A stretch of 64,000 nucleotides of DNA from Balneolaceae bacterium (lineage in GTDB: Bacteria > Bacteroidota > Rhodothermia > Balneolales > Balneolaceae), in contig JAFIFB010000016.1 of assembly GCA_020832285.1 (NCBI GenBank), positions 30,591 through 94,590 of the forward strand. Reading direction: 5' to 3'. The position numbers and the translations under genes were made by a program. Shown one piece after another: positions 9,060-18,402 of the stretch; the stretch's first letter is position 1; every line of letters begins with the position of its first letter. Below the pieces are notes generated by a model. It saw nothing but the letters and a program-made list of their open reading frames with translations, had not been told where the DNA came from and ran no database searches.

Positions 9060-10859
9060 ATGAATTACAGAACACCGGGTGTTTACGTCGAAGAAGTTTC
9101 CAAGCTGCCTGCATCGGTTGCACAATCTGAAACCGCCATTCCCGCTTTTATCGGTTACACAGAGCTTACAGAAGCTGAAGGAGAATCCCTCCTCAATAAA
9201 CCGATCCATATCGATTCGATGATGGATTACGAGAAGTTTTTCGGCGGGTCTTCTGTGCAAGAGTTTGAAGTAGACCTTAAGGAAGAAGAACCACATCTGC
9301 CGGAAAACCTACGGTTCAAAGAGAAGGAATCCCCTTTTTTGATGCATCACGCACTGAATCTCTTTTTTTCCAATGGCGGAGGTTCCTGCTACATTGTCTC
9401 AACCGGAGGATATACAGATTCGGATGGCAATGCCGTTGAACCCGAATACGATGCGCTAAAAGATGGGCTCGACTCCATCATCAAAAATCAAGAGATCACA
9501 CTTATTGTGATTCCAGAAGCGATCAGGCTCTCTGATGAAAATCACTATGTTCTCTGCAACGATGTTCTGCTCCATTGTGATGATCAGGTGAACCGGTTTG
9601 GTATTTTCGATGTAAGAAAAGATGATCAAGACGCCTCGGGATTTCGGAACGGAGTCAGTTCTGGCCCTATGGACAAAGCCGCTGCCTATTACCCTCACCT
9701 GAAAACCACCATTCGGTATCCCTGGCAAAAAAATAAATTTACATTTAAAAGCGAACCCTTTGAAAATCTCACCTGGCTGGCTGTTGATACCGTTTACCGT
9801 ACCCTGGATCTGCAGGAAAAGTTTGAGCGGGCAAAATCTAAATTTGATGAATCAACCTCTGAACTCCGTGAAGCCAGCGAAAGTGACCTGAGCAATGATT
9901 TTAACAAGAAACAGGTTGAAAGCATTTTTAAAGATGGTTACAGAACATCGAAAAGAGCCCTCGGCCTTCTTTACGAAGCCCTTGAAGGAGTAGCAGACGA
10001 AGATTTTTCAATTCCCGGAATTGATGAAGTGTTTGATGATGAAGGTACCACACAGGAGGATATGGAAGGTCTCCTGGAGAGTGGCACAAAAGCAGATCGG
10101 CAAGATGGTGCAGAAAAACTTTATAACATTCTCGAAAAAGCCTATGAGGAATTTGGAAAAATTGTAGGAAAAATTAACGAAGAGACCGATAGCGGAGAAG
10201 AAGATCAGAATGATGAGATCCTGAAGTATTACACCAGTGACTTCACTTCAGCGCTGAAGAAACTTCTTGATGACCAGAGAATCACCATGCCGCCTTCACC
10301 CGCCATTGCCGGTGTTTACGCCAAAGTGGATGCTGACCGCGGTGTCTGGAAATCCCCTGCAAATGTGAGCCTCAACCGCGTGACCGGCCCTTCCGTAAAA
10401 CTTACCATTTCGGAGAACGACCGTCTTAACGTTCATTCAAGCGGAAAATCGATCAATGCTATTCGTGCCTTTCCCGGAAAAGGTACGCTCGTCTGGGGTG
10501 CCAGAACACTGGACGGAGGAAGTAATGAATGGCGCTACATTTCTGTACGGCGATTTTTTAACATGGTGGAAGATTCTGTAAAAAGTGCCTCTGGCCGTTT
10601 TGTGTTTGAACCAAATGATGCCGGAACCTGGGTGAAAGTAAAAGCGATGATCGAAAACTTTCTGACCACACAATGGCGCGCCGGTGCGTTGATGGGATCA
10701 AAGCCCGAAGAGGCTTTTTACGTTCATATCGGGCTCGGAAAAACAATGGACGAAATTGATATCCTTGAGGGCAAAATGATCATCGAAATCGGAATGGCAG
10801 TCGTCCGCCCGGCCGAATTTATCATCCTGCGATTTTCTCACAAAATGATGGAGTCCTGA
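9060..10859 (+). CDS. eCIS contractile sheath protein 2 with internal insert
   Basis: A 599-residue paralogue of the preceding sheath gene, with the same N-terminal arm (NYRTPGVYVEEVSKLPASVAQSETAIPAFIG) and the same C-terminal end (VVRPAEFIILRFSHKMMES). It is ~138 residues longer. The extra material lies at about residues 240-410, rich in Glu, Asp, Lys and Ser, largely helical in character (DLQEKFERAKSKFDESTSEL, KLYNILEKAYEEFGKIVGK). It falls where the sheath domain exposed on the particle surface is expected. Two or three sheath paralogues are usual in eCIS (Afp2-4). An enlarged surface domain could decorate the particle or set sheath-baseplate contacts; both are inferences. Confidence 0.93.
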   Translation: MNYRTPGVYVEEVSKLPASVAQSETAIPAFIGYTELTEAEGESLLNKPIHIDSMMDYEKFFGGSSVQEFEVDLKEEEPHLPENLRFKEKESPFLMHHALNLFFSNGGGSCYIVSTGGYTDSDGNAVEPEYDALKDGLDSIIKNQEITLIVIPEAIRLSDENHYVLCNDVLLHCDDQVNRFGIFDVRKDDQDASGFRNGVSSGPMDKAAAYYPHLKTTIRYPWQKNKFTFKSEPFENLTWLAVDTVYRTLDLQEKFERAKSKFDESTSELREASESDLSNDFNKKQVESIFKDGYRTSKRALGLLYEALEGVADEDFSIPGIDEVFDDEGTTQEDMEGLLESGTKADRQDGAEKLYNILEKAYEEFGKIVGKINEETDSGEEDQNDEILKYYTSDFTSALKKLLDDQRITMPPSPAIAGVYAKVDADRGVWKSPANVSLNRVTGPSVKLTISENDRLNVHSSGKSINAIRAFPGKGTLVWGARTLDGGSNEWRYISVRRFFNMVEDSVKSASGRFVFEPNDAGTWVKVKAMIENFLTTQWRAGALMGSKPEEAFYVHIGLGKTMDEIDILEGKMIIEIGMAVVRPAEFIILRFSHKMMES

Positions 10860-10863
10860 ATTT

Positions 10864-10886
10864 GACCTGACAGTGTCCGTCAGGTC
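10864..10886 (+). promoter_or_regulatory. Intergenic hairpin between sheath 2 and tube
   Basis: A perfect 8-bp stem, GACCTGAC (10864-10871) and GTCAGGTC (10879-10886), with a 7-base loop. A weaker outer pairing is possible between AATTTGAC and GTCAAAATT. No U-tract follows, so it is unlikely to be a simple terminator. It may act as a processing or stabilising structure that lets tube subunits be made at a different level from the sheath. Confidence 0.4.
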
Positions 10887-10959
10887 CTGTCAGCGTCAAA
10901 ATTCGACCAATTATTATCAATAATTTAAAAATTTCAACCAGCAAACAAACCCAAACGTT

Positions 10960-11391
10960 ATGAGCGACTATCCTTTAGTGAAATTTCATTTTTCGGTGGA
11001 GTGGGGCGGTACCAAAATCGGATTTACCGAAGTTTCGGGCCTGGACATCGACATCGAGCCGATCGAATATCGCCACGGTGCCAGCCCTGAATATACACCT
11101 ACAAAAATGCCCGGCCTTCAGAAATACAGCAACATCACCCTGAAGCGCGGTACATTCGCAGGCGACAACGAGTTTTTCGAGTGGATGAACAGTGTGAGAA
11201 TGAACAAAATTGAACGGCGCGATATCACCATCAGCCTGCTTAACGAAGAGCACGACCCGATGGTGGTGTGGAAAATCAAAAATGCCTGGCCGGTTAAAAT
11301 TCAATCCACCGACCTGAACGCAGATGGCAACGAAGCCGCAATCGAGACACTTGAACTGACCCACGAAGGATTAACCATTGAGTACACCTGA
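10960..11391 (+). CDS. eCIS inner tube protein 1 (gp19-like)
   Basis: A 143-residue protein of the T4 gp19 / phage tail tube family, equivalent to Afp1/Pvc1. Recognisable family elements are FSVEWGGTKIGFTEVSGLDIDIEPIEYRHG near the start, then TLKRGTFAGDNEFFEWMNSV, ITISLLNEEHDPMVVWKIKNAWPVKIQ, and the C-terminal LNADGNEAAIETLELTHEGL. Hexamers of this protein stack into the hollow inner tube that carries cargo. It follows sheath 2 after a 100-base gap with a hairpin, and its stop overlaps the start of a second tube gene by one base. Confidence 0.93.
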   Translation: MSDYPLVKFHFSVEWGGTKIGFTEVSGLDIDIEPIEYRHGASPEYTPTKMPGLQKYSNITLKRGTFAGDNEFFEWMNSVRMNKIERRDITISLLNEEHDPMVVWKIKNAWPVKIQSTDLNADGNEAAIETLELTHEGLTIEYT

Positions 11392-11834
11392 TGACAGACA
11401 CGTATCCGCCCGTCAGTTTTCACTACATCGTCTCCTTCAACGGAATTGGCGATAAAACGATAGACACACAGTTTCAGTCGGTCTCGGGCCTGTCGGCCGA
11501 AATGGAAACCGAAGCGGTGAAAGAGGGCGGCGAAAACCGGTTTACACATCAGCTTCCGGTTCGTGCATCCTACACTGACCTCGTGATGAAACGGGGCCTT
11601 GCCAAAGATTCCGACTTGATAGACTGGTTTCGTGATACATTTGAAAGCATGATCATTCAGCCAGTAACAATTGATATCAGCCTGCTGAATGAAGAGCATG
11701 AGCCGCTGGTATCCTGGAATATCGTGCACGCATGGCCCAAAAAGTGGAGCCTCTCCGACCTCGACGCCGAACAAAACGCCATCGCTATCGAAACTCTCGA
11801 ACTCCATTACCGCACATTTTCGATCAGCCGCTGA
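11391..11834 (+). CDS. eCIS tube-family protein 2 (baseplate-proximal tube, Afp5-like)
   Basis: A 147-residue second gp19-family protein (FQSVSGLSAEMETEAVKEGG, LVMKRGLAKDSDLIDWFRDT, ISLLNEEHEPLVSWNIVHAWPKKW, AIAIETLELHYRTFSI). In Afp and PVC, the divergent tube paralogues sit between the main tube and the spike hub and act as adaptor rings. This copy is more divergent than expected for a simple duplication, which fits an adaptor role. Its start ATGA overlaps the previous stop, so the two tube genes are translationally coupled. Confidence 0.9.
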   Translation: MTDTYPPVSFHYIVSFNGIGDKTIDTQFQSVSGLSAEMETEAVKEGGENRFTHQLPVRASYTDLVMKRGLAKDSDLIDWFRDTFESMIIQPVTIDISLLNEEHEPLVSWNIVHAWPKKWSLSDLDAEQNAIAIETLELHYRTFSISR

Positions 11835-11872
11835 CAGACAGCATTTTTAACAATCATTAAAACCAGAGAAAG

Positions 11873-12055
11873 ATGCCCATTGAGATAAAAGAGTTGCACA
11901 TCCGGGTAAATGTGAACAGCGAAGATTGTGAGCCCGGAAAGGAACAAAACATTCCGGGACATGACCAACCACCGACCGGCGGGAACATGGACAGAATGGT
12001 GGAACTGTGTGTGGAGCGGGTTCTTGACGTGATAAAAAGAGAAAAGCAGCGATAA
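11873..12055 (+). CDS. Small DUF5908-family eCIS protein
   Basis: A 60-residue acidic-basic protein. The N-terminus MPIEIKELHIRVNV, a short Pro/Gly-rich linker (GHDQPPTGG) and a C-terminal amphipathic helix (MVELCVERVLDVIKREKQR) match the DUF5908 family. That family occurs between tube genes and the LysM baseplate gene in many Bacteroidota and gamma-proteobacterial contractile systems. Its exact function is unknown; the position suggests a baseplate assembly role. A ribosome-binding AGAGAAAG precedes the ATG. Confidence 0.75.
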   Translation: MPIEIKELHIRVNVNSEDCEPGKEQNIPGHDQPPTGGNMDRMVELCVERVLDVIKREKQR

Positions 12056-12089
12056 TTGAAAAGATTCAGAACAAAAAAATATCCGCAAA

Positions 12090-12776
12090 ATGAGTGAAAC
12101 GCTGAAAATGACCATTTTGGGTTTTACCGATCCAAAATTTATGGTTAAAGCACTTGTACCGCCTTTTATAGCGCACGTAAATCCCGATTCTTACACACAA
12201 TCCACGGAGATCTGCTATTCGGATGAGCAGGCACAGGGCACCAGTTCGGGAAGCGGGAAACAGAGCCATACCAAGTCCAGAGAAATATCTTTCGATCTGC
12301 TTCTGGACCGGACCGGAGCCCTCGGCCACACACAGCCCAATCCGGTGGGGGTGGAAGCAGACATCAAACATTTCAAAACCCTGACCCTTGATTACGACGG
12401 GAAAATTCACAAACCGCGTTACCTGGTTCTGCTCTGGGGCACCCTGATCTATTTTTGCCAGCTGAAAAGCCTGAGCGTGGAGTACAAAATGTTCAATAAG
12501 GCCGGTGTACCGGTCCGTGCTGTATTGAAAACCAAGTTCAGGGAGTTTATAGAAGTGAAACTCCGCACCATTTTTGAACAAAAAAGCTCTCCCGATCTCA
12601 CTCACGTTCGTACAGTAAAAGAGGGAGACACCCTGCCGATGCTGGCCTTCGAAATTTACGGCGACTCCAGCTATTATATGGAAGTAGCCCGTATAAACAA
12701 CATCATCAACTTCCGAAACCTGGAACCGGGCCGGGAAATTAAATTTCCACCCATTGAAAAACTGGAGTCTGCCTGA
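12090..12776 (+). CDS. eCIS baseplate protein with C-terminal LysM domain (Afp7-like)
   Basis: A 228-residue protein. The N-terminal part (residues ~1-165) is the gp53/CIS tube-initiator-like domain, with PPFIAHVNPDSYTQS, the acid-rich LLLDRTGAL segment and YLVLLWGTLIYFCQLKSLSVEYKMFN. Residues ~169-222 form a LysM motif (HVRTVKEGDTLPMLAFEIYG, then ARINNIINFRNLEPGREIKFPP). In Afp7/Pvc7 the LysM domain sits in the baseplate hub, clamping the tube to the spike rather than binding peptidoglycan. The stop overlaps the start of the spike gene. Confidence 0.9.
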   Translation: MSETLKMTILGFTDPKFMVKALVPPFIAHVNPDSYTQSTEICYSDEQAQGTSSGSGKQSHTKSREISFDLLLDRTGALGHTQPNPVGVEADIKHFKTLTLDYDGKIHKPRYLVLLWGTLIYFCQLKSLSVEYKMFNKAGVPVRAVLKTKFREFIEVKLRTIFEQKSSPDLTHVRTVKEGDTLPMLAFEIYGDSSYYMEVARINNIINFRNLEPGREIKFPPIEKLESA

Positions 12777-14524
12777 TGCTGAATGGATTTTTAAATCGCG
12801 ATAAACCGACCGATCTGGTCACGTTTGAGCTGCTGGTGAATGGTGAGTCGCTCCCTCAAACCGTAGAAGTTTTTTCTGTGGACATCTGGAAAGAACTGAA
12901 CCGGATTCCCCGAGCCAAAATTGTAATTCTGGATGGCGATCCTGCGGAAGAAATTTTCAAAGTTAGTGAGGGTGAGTGGTTTATACCCGGCAATGAAATC
13001 GAAATCCTGGCCGGCTACCATTCCGACAATCAATCAGTTTTCAGCGGGATCGTAACCACGCACTCAATCAAATCGAGACAAAACGGCGGGCATCGGCTCA
13101 CAGTGGAGTGCTGTGACAAGACTGTAAAATTGACAACCGTGCCGAAAAGCCGATACTTCTATGATATGAAAGAGAGTGACATGTTCCGCGAAATCATCCA
13201 AAGTTACAGCGGACTGGATGCCGACATCGAGGACACAGGCTACACACACAAAGAGCTGCTTCAATTTCAGTCTACCGATTGGGATTTTATTCTGAACCGG
13301 GCCGATGTGAACGGTTTATTTTGCACAGTGGCTGGTGGAAATATCTCTATTAAAAAACCGGATTTTTTGGGCAGACCGACTCATAAAGCTGTTTTTGGAA
13401 GAAATATGTATGAGATTGATGCTGAGATCGATGCATCCAGTCAACTGGCCGGTGTAAAAGGAACATCATGGGATTATTCAAAAACAGAACCCTCCGGAAT
13501 GGATGCTACCTCACAATCGCCCGTTTCTCCGGGTAATTTGAGTTCCAACGATCTCTCGGAGGTTTTTCAAAATCACGAATGGATACTGCGGAGCGGTGGG
13601 AAAATTCCTGTTGAATTGATACATTCCTGGGTCAACACCAAACAGATGAAGCATGAACTGGCAAAAGTACGCGGCAGGGTGCGAATAGAAGGGTCACCTG
13701 TTTTGCCGGGTAACATCATAACGCTCGAAGGACTTGGTGATCGCTTCAACGGCAACGCTTTTGTGAGTGGTGTGAAGCACTCCATTGGCAGGGGCGAATG
13801 GCTGACCGACATCCAGTATGGACTTTCCCCGGAATGGTTCAGTGAGCAGTTCAAAATATCGATCCCTCCTTCGGCTGGGCTCCACGCTTCCATCAGCGGC
13901 TTACACGCAGGACTGGTTACACAGATTCAGGATGATCCCGAAGGAGACGAACGAATATTGGTACGTCTGCCAATGGTGGATACTGAAGAACAGGGTGTCT
14001 GGGCACGGCTGGCTACCACAGGTGCCGGGGACGAACGCGGACTGGTTTTCCGGCCGGAAATCGGTGATGAAGTGATTGTGGGATTTATTGATGATGATCC
14101 AAACCAGCCCGTTATCCTGGGATCTGTTCACAGTGCCAATAACCCGGCCCCGATCGAAGCGGATGATGAAAATCACAAAAAAGGATGGACATCCCGCAGC
14201 GGTATTGAGTGGAAAATTGATGAGGAAAAGCCATCCATGAAAGTAAAAATGCCCTCGGGCCGGATGATACGGCTGGATGATGACAGCGGTGAAATGCAAT
14301 TCGAAGATGGCGACGAAAACAAGATCACACTGAATGCCAACGGAATTACCATCGAAACGAGTGGCGATTTAATACTGAAGGCACAAGGAGATATCAACAT
14401 TGACGCGGGGGTCAACCTGAATGCTGAAGCAAATGCCGCATTTACCGCAAAAGGAAGCAGCACAGCGGAACTCTCTTCCAGCGGACAAACCGTTGTGAAA
14501 GGATCGCTGGTGCAGATAAATTAA
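12776..14524 (+). CDS. eCIS central spike hub (VgrG/gp27-gp5-like, Afp8)
   Basis: A 582-residue spike protein. Residues ~1-340 correspond to the gp27-like hub (FELLVNGESLPQTVEVFSVD, AGYHSDNQSVFSGIVTTH, FQSTDWDFILNRADVNGLFC). Residues ~370-455 form the gp5-like OB fold (LHAGLVTQIQDDPEGDERILVRLP, then VWARLATTGAGDERG and IGDEVIVGFIDDDPNQPVILGS). The C-terminal ~120 residues are a repetitive beta-helix (GDLILKAQGDINIDAGVNLN) that ends in the point to which PAAR attaches. There is no extra effector domain. It trimerises at the tip of the inner tube. It is encoded directly before the PAAR gene, as in other eCIS. Confidence 0.94.
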   Translation: MLNGFLNRDKPTDLVTFELLVNGESLPQTVEVFSVDIWKELNRIPRAKIVILDGDPAEEIFKVSEGEWFIPGNEIEILAGYHSDNQSVFSGIVTTHSIKSRQNGGHRLTVECCDKTVKLTTVPKSRYFYDMKESDMFREIIQSYSGLDADIEDTGYTHKELLQFQSTDWDFILNRADVNGLFCTVAGGNISIKKPDFLGRPTHKAVFGRNMYEIDAEIDASSQLAGVKGTSWDYSKTEPSGMDATSQSPVSPGNLSSNDLSEVFQNHEWILRSGGKIPVELIHSWVNTKQMKHELAKVRGRVRIEGSPVLPGNIITLEGLGDRFNGNAFVSGVKHSIGRGEWLTDIQYGLSPEWFSEQFKISIPPSAGLHASISGLHAGLVTQIQDDPEGDERILVRLPMVDTEEQGVWARLATTGAGDERGLVFRPEIGDEVIVGFIDDDPNQPVILGSVHSANNPAPIEADDENHKKGWTSRSGIEWKIDEEKPSMKVKMPSGRMIRLDDDSGEMQFEDGDENKITLNANGITIETSGDLILKAQGDINIDAGVNLNAEANAAFTAKGSSTAELSSSGQTVVKGSLVQIN

Positions 14525-14536
14525 TCAATCACAATT

Positions 14537-14827
14537 ATGAGCTTTGCAGCCAGAGTTACCGATATGCATGTTTGCCCGATGACAACCGGAACTGTGCCTC
14601 ACGTTGGCGGACCCATTCTGCCGGCAGGTGCTCCCACCGTTCTGATTGGCGGAATGCCTGCGGCACGGGTGGGAGATATGGCCACATGTACCGGGCCACC
14701 CGACACAATCATCCAGGGCTCTGCAACGGTTTTGATTGAAGGAATGCCCGCTGCCCGGATGGGAGACTCAACCGCTCATGGCGGCTCTATTACCGCCGGT
14801 GAACCCACTGTTATGATCGGAGGATAA
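14537..14827 (+). CDS. PAAR-domain spike tip protein (Afp10-like)
   Basis: A 96-residue PAAR protein made only of the repeat fold: the P-A-A-R-like repeats appear as GGMPAARVGDMATCTG and EGMPAARMGDSTAHGG. The N-terminus AARVTDMHVCPM carries a His and Cys suited to metal binding at the tip. It caps the VgrG-like trimer as a sharp point. No C-terminal toxin is fused, so cargo must be carried in the tube lumen. The stop overlaps the start of the gp25 gene. Confidence 0.95.
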   Translation: MSFAARVTDMHVCPMTTGTVPHVGGPILPAGAPTVLIGGMPAARVGDMATCTGPPDTIIQGSATVLIEGMPAARMGDSTAHGGSITAGEPTVMIGG

Positions 14828-15240
14828 TGATGGAAAACGGAACCGATTTTACCGGACGAGGATGGAGCTTCCCTCCCGAGTTTGACAAGACGACCCGGCA
14901 GACGGCAATGACCACAGGCCGCGAAGATGTAGAACGGAGCCTGGAAATTTTACTTGGAACTATCCGCGGAGAGCGTGTGATGCGCCCCGATTACGGCAGT
15001 AACCTTGATGAAATGATGTTTGAGTCCTTTGATCAATCGATGAAAACATACCTGGTTCAGTCTGTAGAAACCGCCATTTTGTATCACGAACCACGCATTG
15101 AGCCGCTGCGGATTGAACTCGACGAAAGTGAACTTCCCGAAGGAAAAATTTTGATTGAAATTGAGTACCGAATCCGGGCAACCAACTCGCGCTTTAATAT
15201 GGTCTATCCATTCTACATTGAAGAAGGAACTGAATTATAG
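14827..15240 (+). CDS. gp25/GPW-family baseplate wedge protein (Afp9-like)
   Basis: A 137-residue protein of the gp25-like lysozyme-fold baseplate family (IraD/Gp25). The diagnostic block is SLEILLGTIRGERVMRPDYGSNLDEMMFE, with the conserved E-x-x-x-x-P-x-Y/F-G pattern, followed by ETAILYHEPRIEPLRIEL. Gp25 proteins start sheath polymerisation at the baseplate in T4, T6SS (TssE) and eCIS. Start codon overlap with the PAAR gene shows tight operon organisation. Confidence 0.93.
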   Translation: MMENGTDFTGRGWSFPPEFDKTTRQTAMTTGREDVERSLEILLGTIRGERVMRPDYGSNLDEMMFESFDQSMKTYLVQSVETAILYHEPRIEPLRIELDESELPEGKILIEIEYRIRATNSRFNMVYPFYIEEGTEL

Positions 15241-15248
15241 AACGGAAT

Positions 15249-18200
15249 ATGAGTGAAAGCTGTGAACATACCAATCCGCTGCAGCGTGAAGGAACCTCGC
15301 AAACCGGAAGAAGATCGGACGTGCTGAATCCGGAAAATGTAAAATTTCACGATCTCAGCCCTGATGATTGGTTGAGTTTTTCTGAAACGTATGCAAAGCT
15401 GATAAACTTTTACCTAACCGGAAATCCTGAAAATCCATCAGGTGACTGGCAGGATTTTTTTGAGCAAAGAGATGAGATACAGCAGATCACAGAAGAATAC
15501 ACCGGCGGAGAGGCCGATCCATTCTTTGGTCTCTTTATCTCTTTTCTAAAATTGCTGGCCTTTCCACAAAAAAGTTTAAATCAACTGCCCAAACGTCATC
15601 TTGACTATTATTATCGCGAAGTTTTGCGGCTCAAGGAGAAGCCATTTCAGTCCGATCGTGTCCACATACTGTTTGAACTGGCCAAAAATGCCCAAAACAC
15701 CCTGATCGAAGAGGGAACACTGCTGGATGCAGGCAACGACAGTGACGGCAACCCACTCCGTTACAAAGTGACTTCCCCGCTGGTGGTGAACTCTTCAAAT
15801 GTGGAAGCAATTAAATCGGTTTTTACAGATGAAGGAGCTTTAAGATTTGCCCATAATGCACGGCATCCCGAAGGCCTGGATGAAGATGCAGATGAAGGAA
15901 CCACCTGGCAGGCTTTTGGGAATGAAAACTGGCCAGAAGCCGAACTCTCTTTTTATGTTTCCTCCCCCATTTTGAAAATGAATGAAGGCAAAAGAACCAT
16001 CACAGTCAAGATGGATTTTGACGAACCATTTGAAAAAAACCTTTCTTCCAGTAAAATAAAGGCAGCAATCACCACCGAAGAAGAGTGGCTTTTATGCGAA
16101 ACACTGAATATATCGGCAGCGGAGGGAAGTGACCGGATCACGCTGGAAATTGAACTAAAATCCGATAATGATCCTGTTACCGGCTATGATGAAGAAATTC
16201 ACGAAAGCGGACTAAAAACCACATATCCGGTGTTGAAATTTTCCTTCACAGACTCTGAGAATTACCTGATGATCCGAAAGCTTAAACTGCAAGAGATAAA
16301 AATTTCGGTGGATGTGAAGGAGATTAAATCTCTTAGGATGCGGAATGAACTTGGAAACCTGGATCCCTCAAAACCCTTTATGCCGTTTGGCCCGCAACCC
16401 AAGGCCGGATCGAAACTGAGAGTTTCATTTGACGAAATGGCCGGAAAACCGGTAACAAAGATCGGGATGAAAATGCAATGGCTGAACCTTCCGGCAAATT
16501 TTACCGATCATTATGAAGCTTACGAAGACTTGATTGAAGGAAGTCGATCCAGCAACCTGGCTGCGGGAACTCAGAGTTACAATTTGTCTCAGGGGCTAAA
16601 AAAGTTGGCAGCTGAGATGAAACTACAATTATTGGAATCGGATGATGAATATAGCCTTCGAAGGCTGGAAAAAAATCAGCCGCAAGAAGATTTCATTGTC
16701 AAGTTAGAAAAGGAGGAAAGTACAGAAGAGAAAAAAAAACCGGAGGCACGAACCCCATTTTCACTCAAATCGAAAAAAATTACAAAAATAGAATCAGACG
16801 ATCCGCTCAAAGAACTTTTCAATGTGAGGATATCCTCAAGCTATGCCGGTTCAAAAATAACTCCACTGTTCACAAACGAAGACCCGATGATTGATGTCGG
16901 GGTAAGCGGGGCACAGACAGTAACCGGGAACACGGAAATAGAGCTTACACTGACAGAATCTTTCTTCCACGATCTCTATCCAAAAATCTATGTAGCCAAA
17001 ACAATTAATGCGAGCAAAAAAACTGACAATGGAAATGGTGAAGTTAACCCCAATGACCTCCCAAATCCGCCCTACACTCCCCTTCTGGATGAACTGATGC
17101 TTGACTATTCCGCCGAAACTATTCTGGATGTCACCTCAGCCGGTTACGATTCGGAGGATTCCCAAATTACTCTTTTTCGGCAACATCCATTCGGGACTGA
17201 GCAAGTGCGGGACCTTGACCCTCCACTGCTGCCCGATTACCAGAAAAAATCGCTCTTCATCGGATTGAAAGACCTTAAACCAGGCAGCAATATCAACCTG
17301 CTCTTTCAGGTTGATGAAGGGAGTGAAAATCCCGAACAGAGCCATTTTACCGAAGAAGACGAACCCGACTGGGCGGTACTGTCCGGAGAAACCTGGAAAT
17401 CGCTGGCAGGGAGTGATATTGTACGGAACAACACGAATAACTTTCTGCGATCGGGAATTGTGGAGCTGCAAATTCCGCGAGAAGCCACTCTTGAACACAG
17501 CCTGTTGAATGCCGGACTGACATGGCTCCGTATCCGGATGAATAAACCCGCCGATGCCGTCCCAAAATTCATCAATATTCATGCGCAGGCGTGTGAAGCG
17601 GTTTTTTCAGATAATAGCAACAGTAAAGATCACCTTGAGAACAATCTGCCTGCGGAGACTATCGGCCAGCTTGTCTACAGGCGTTCAGTAATCAAATCGG
17701 CAGAGCAGCCATACACATCATTCGGAGGGACTGCGGCTGAATCATCTGAATCGTTTTACAGGCGGGTGAGTGAACGGCTGCGCCATAAAAACCGGGGCGT
17801 ATCCATCTGGGATTATGAACATCTTGTATTGGAGCAGTTTCCTGAAATCTATAAAGTAAAGTGCCTCAATCACACGCAGAAATCAGGTGATAAACTGAAA
17901 CAACTGGCACCCGGTCATATTACACTTGTACTGATTCCAAAACTACCGGAAAGCAGCTCTCCAGTCCGATTTTATCCGAAAGCGAGCCAGGATTTAATGG
18001 ACCGCGTGCACTCTTTCCTGAGATCAAAGATGTCACTTCATGCTAATCTTCATGTTGTTAATCCTGACTACGAAGAGGTTTCCTTTGAATTTAATGTAAA
18101 ATTCAGGCACGGACTCGATTTTAATCATTACAGAAACCGAACCGAAGAAGACCTGAAAAAACTGCTCACACCCTGGATGTTCGACCGTTTGGCAGAGATC

Positions 18201-18401
18201 CGCTTCGGTGAATCCTTTTATAAATACGAAATCATCCATTATCTCGAAAACCTCGGCTACATTGATTATATCGAGAACTTTAAAATGGTGCACACCCCTT
18301 CAACAGGGGGCGGAGTGACCACGAAACAAGTGAGTCCGGCGCATCCGGCAGCTATTCTGGTTTCAGGCGATCATGATATTAAACCGGCGGCGGGGTGCTG
18401 A
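15249..18401 (+). CDS. Baseplate J-like wedge protein (Afp11-like)
   Basis: A 1050-residue baseplate protein. The N-terminal part has LSPDDWLSFSETYAKLINFY and the FISFLKLLAFPQKSLNQLPKRHLDYYYREVL block typical of eCIS Afp11. A long beta-rich middle with charged linkers follows. The C-terminal part has FGGTAAESSESFYRRVSERLRHKNRGVSIWDYEHLVLEQFPEIYKVKC, the gp47/baseplate J signature, then IVRFGESFYKYEIIHYLENLGYIDYI-like sequence at the end (visible as RFGESFYKYEIIHYLEN). It forms the wedge ring around the spike. The length is within the range for this family. Confidence 0.92.
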   Translation: MSESCEHTNPLQREGTSQTGRRSDVLNPENVKFHDLSPDDWLSFSETYAKLINFYLTGNPENPSGDWQDFFEQRDEIQQITEEYTGGEADPFFGLFISFLKLLAFPQKSLNQLPKRHLDYYYREVLRLKEKPFQSDRVHILFELAKNAQNTLIEEGTLLDAGNDSDGNPLRYKVTSPLVVNSSNVEAIKSVFTDEGALRFAHNARHPEGLDEDADEGTTWQAFGNENWPEAELSFYVSSPILKMNEGKRTITVKMDFDEPFEKNLSSSKIKAAITTEEEWLLCETLNISAAEGSDRITLEIELKSDNDPVTGYDEEIHESGLKTTYPVLKFSFTDSENYLMIRKLKLQEIKISVDVKEIKSLRMRNELGNLDPSKPFMPFGPQPKAGSKLRVSFDEMAGKPVTKIGMKMQWLNLPANFTDHYEAYEDLIEGSRSSNLAAGTQSYNLSQGLKKLAAEMKLQLLESDDEYSLRRLEKNQPQEDFIVKLEKEESTEEKKKPEARTPFSLKSKKITKIESDDPLKELFNVRISSSYAGSKITPLFTNEDPMIDVGVSGAQTVTGNTEIELTLTESFFHDLYPKIYVAKTINASKKTDNGNGEVNPNDLPNPPYTPLLDELMLDYSAETILDVTSAGYDSEDSQITLFRQHPFGTEQVRDLDPPLLPDYQKKSLFIGLKDLKPGSNINLLFQVDEGSENPEQSHFTEEDEPDWAVLSGETWKSLAGSDIVRNNTNNFLRSGIVELQIPREATLEHSLLNAGLTWLRIRMNKPADAVPKFINIHAQACEAVFSDNSNSKDHLENNLPAETIGQLVYRRSVIKSAEQPYTSFGGTAAESSESFYRRVSERLRHKNRGVSIWDYEHLVLEQFPEIYKVKCLNHTQKSGDKLKQLAPGHITLVLIPKLPESSSPVRFYPKASQDLMDRVHSFLRSKMSLHANLHVVNPDYEEVSFEFNVKFRHGLDFNHYRNRTEEDLKKLLTPWMFDRLAEIRFGESFYKYEIIHYLENLGYIDYIENFKMVHTPSTGGGVTTKQVSPAHPAAILVSGDHDIKPAAGC

Positions 18402-18402
18402 T

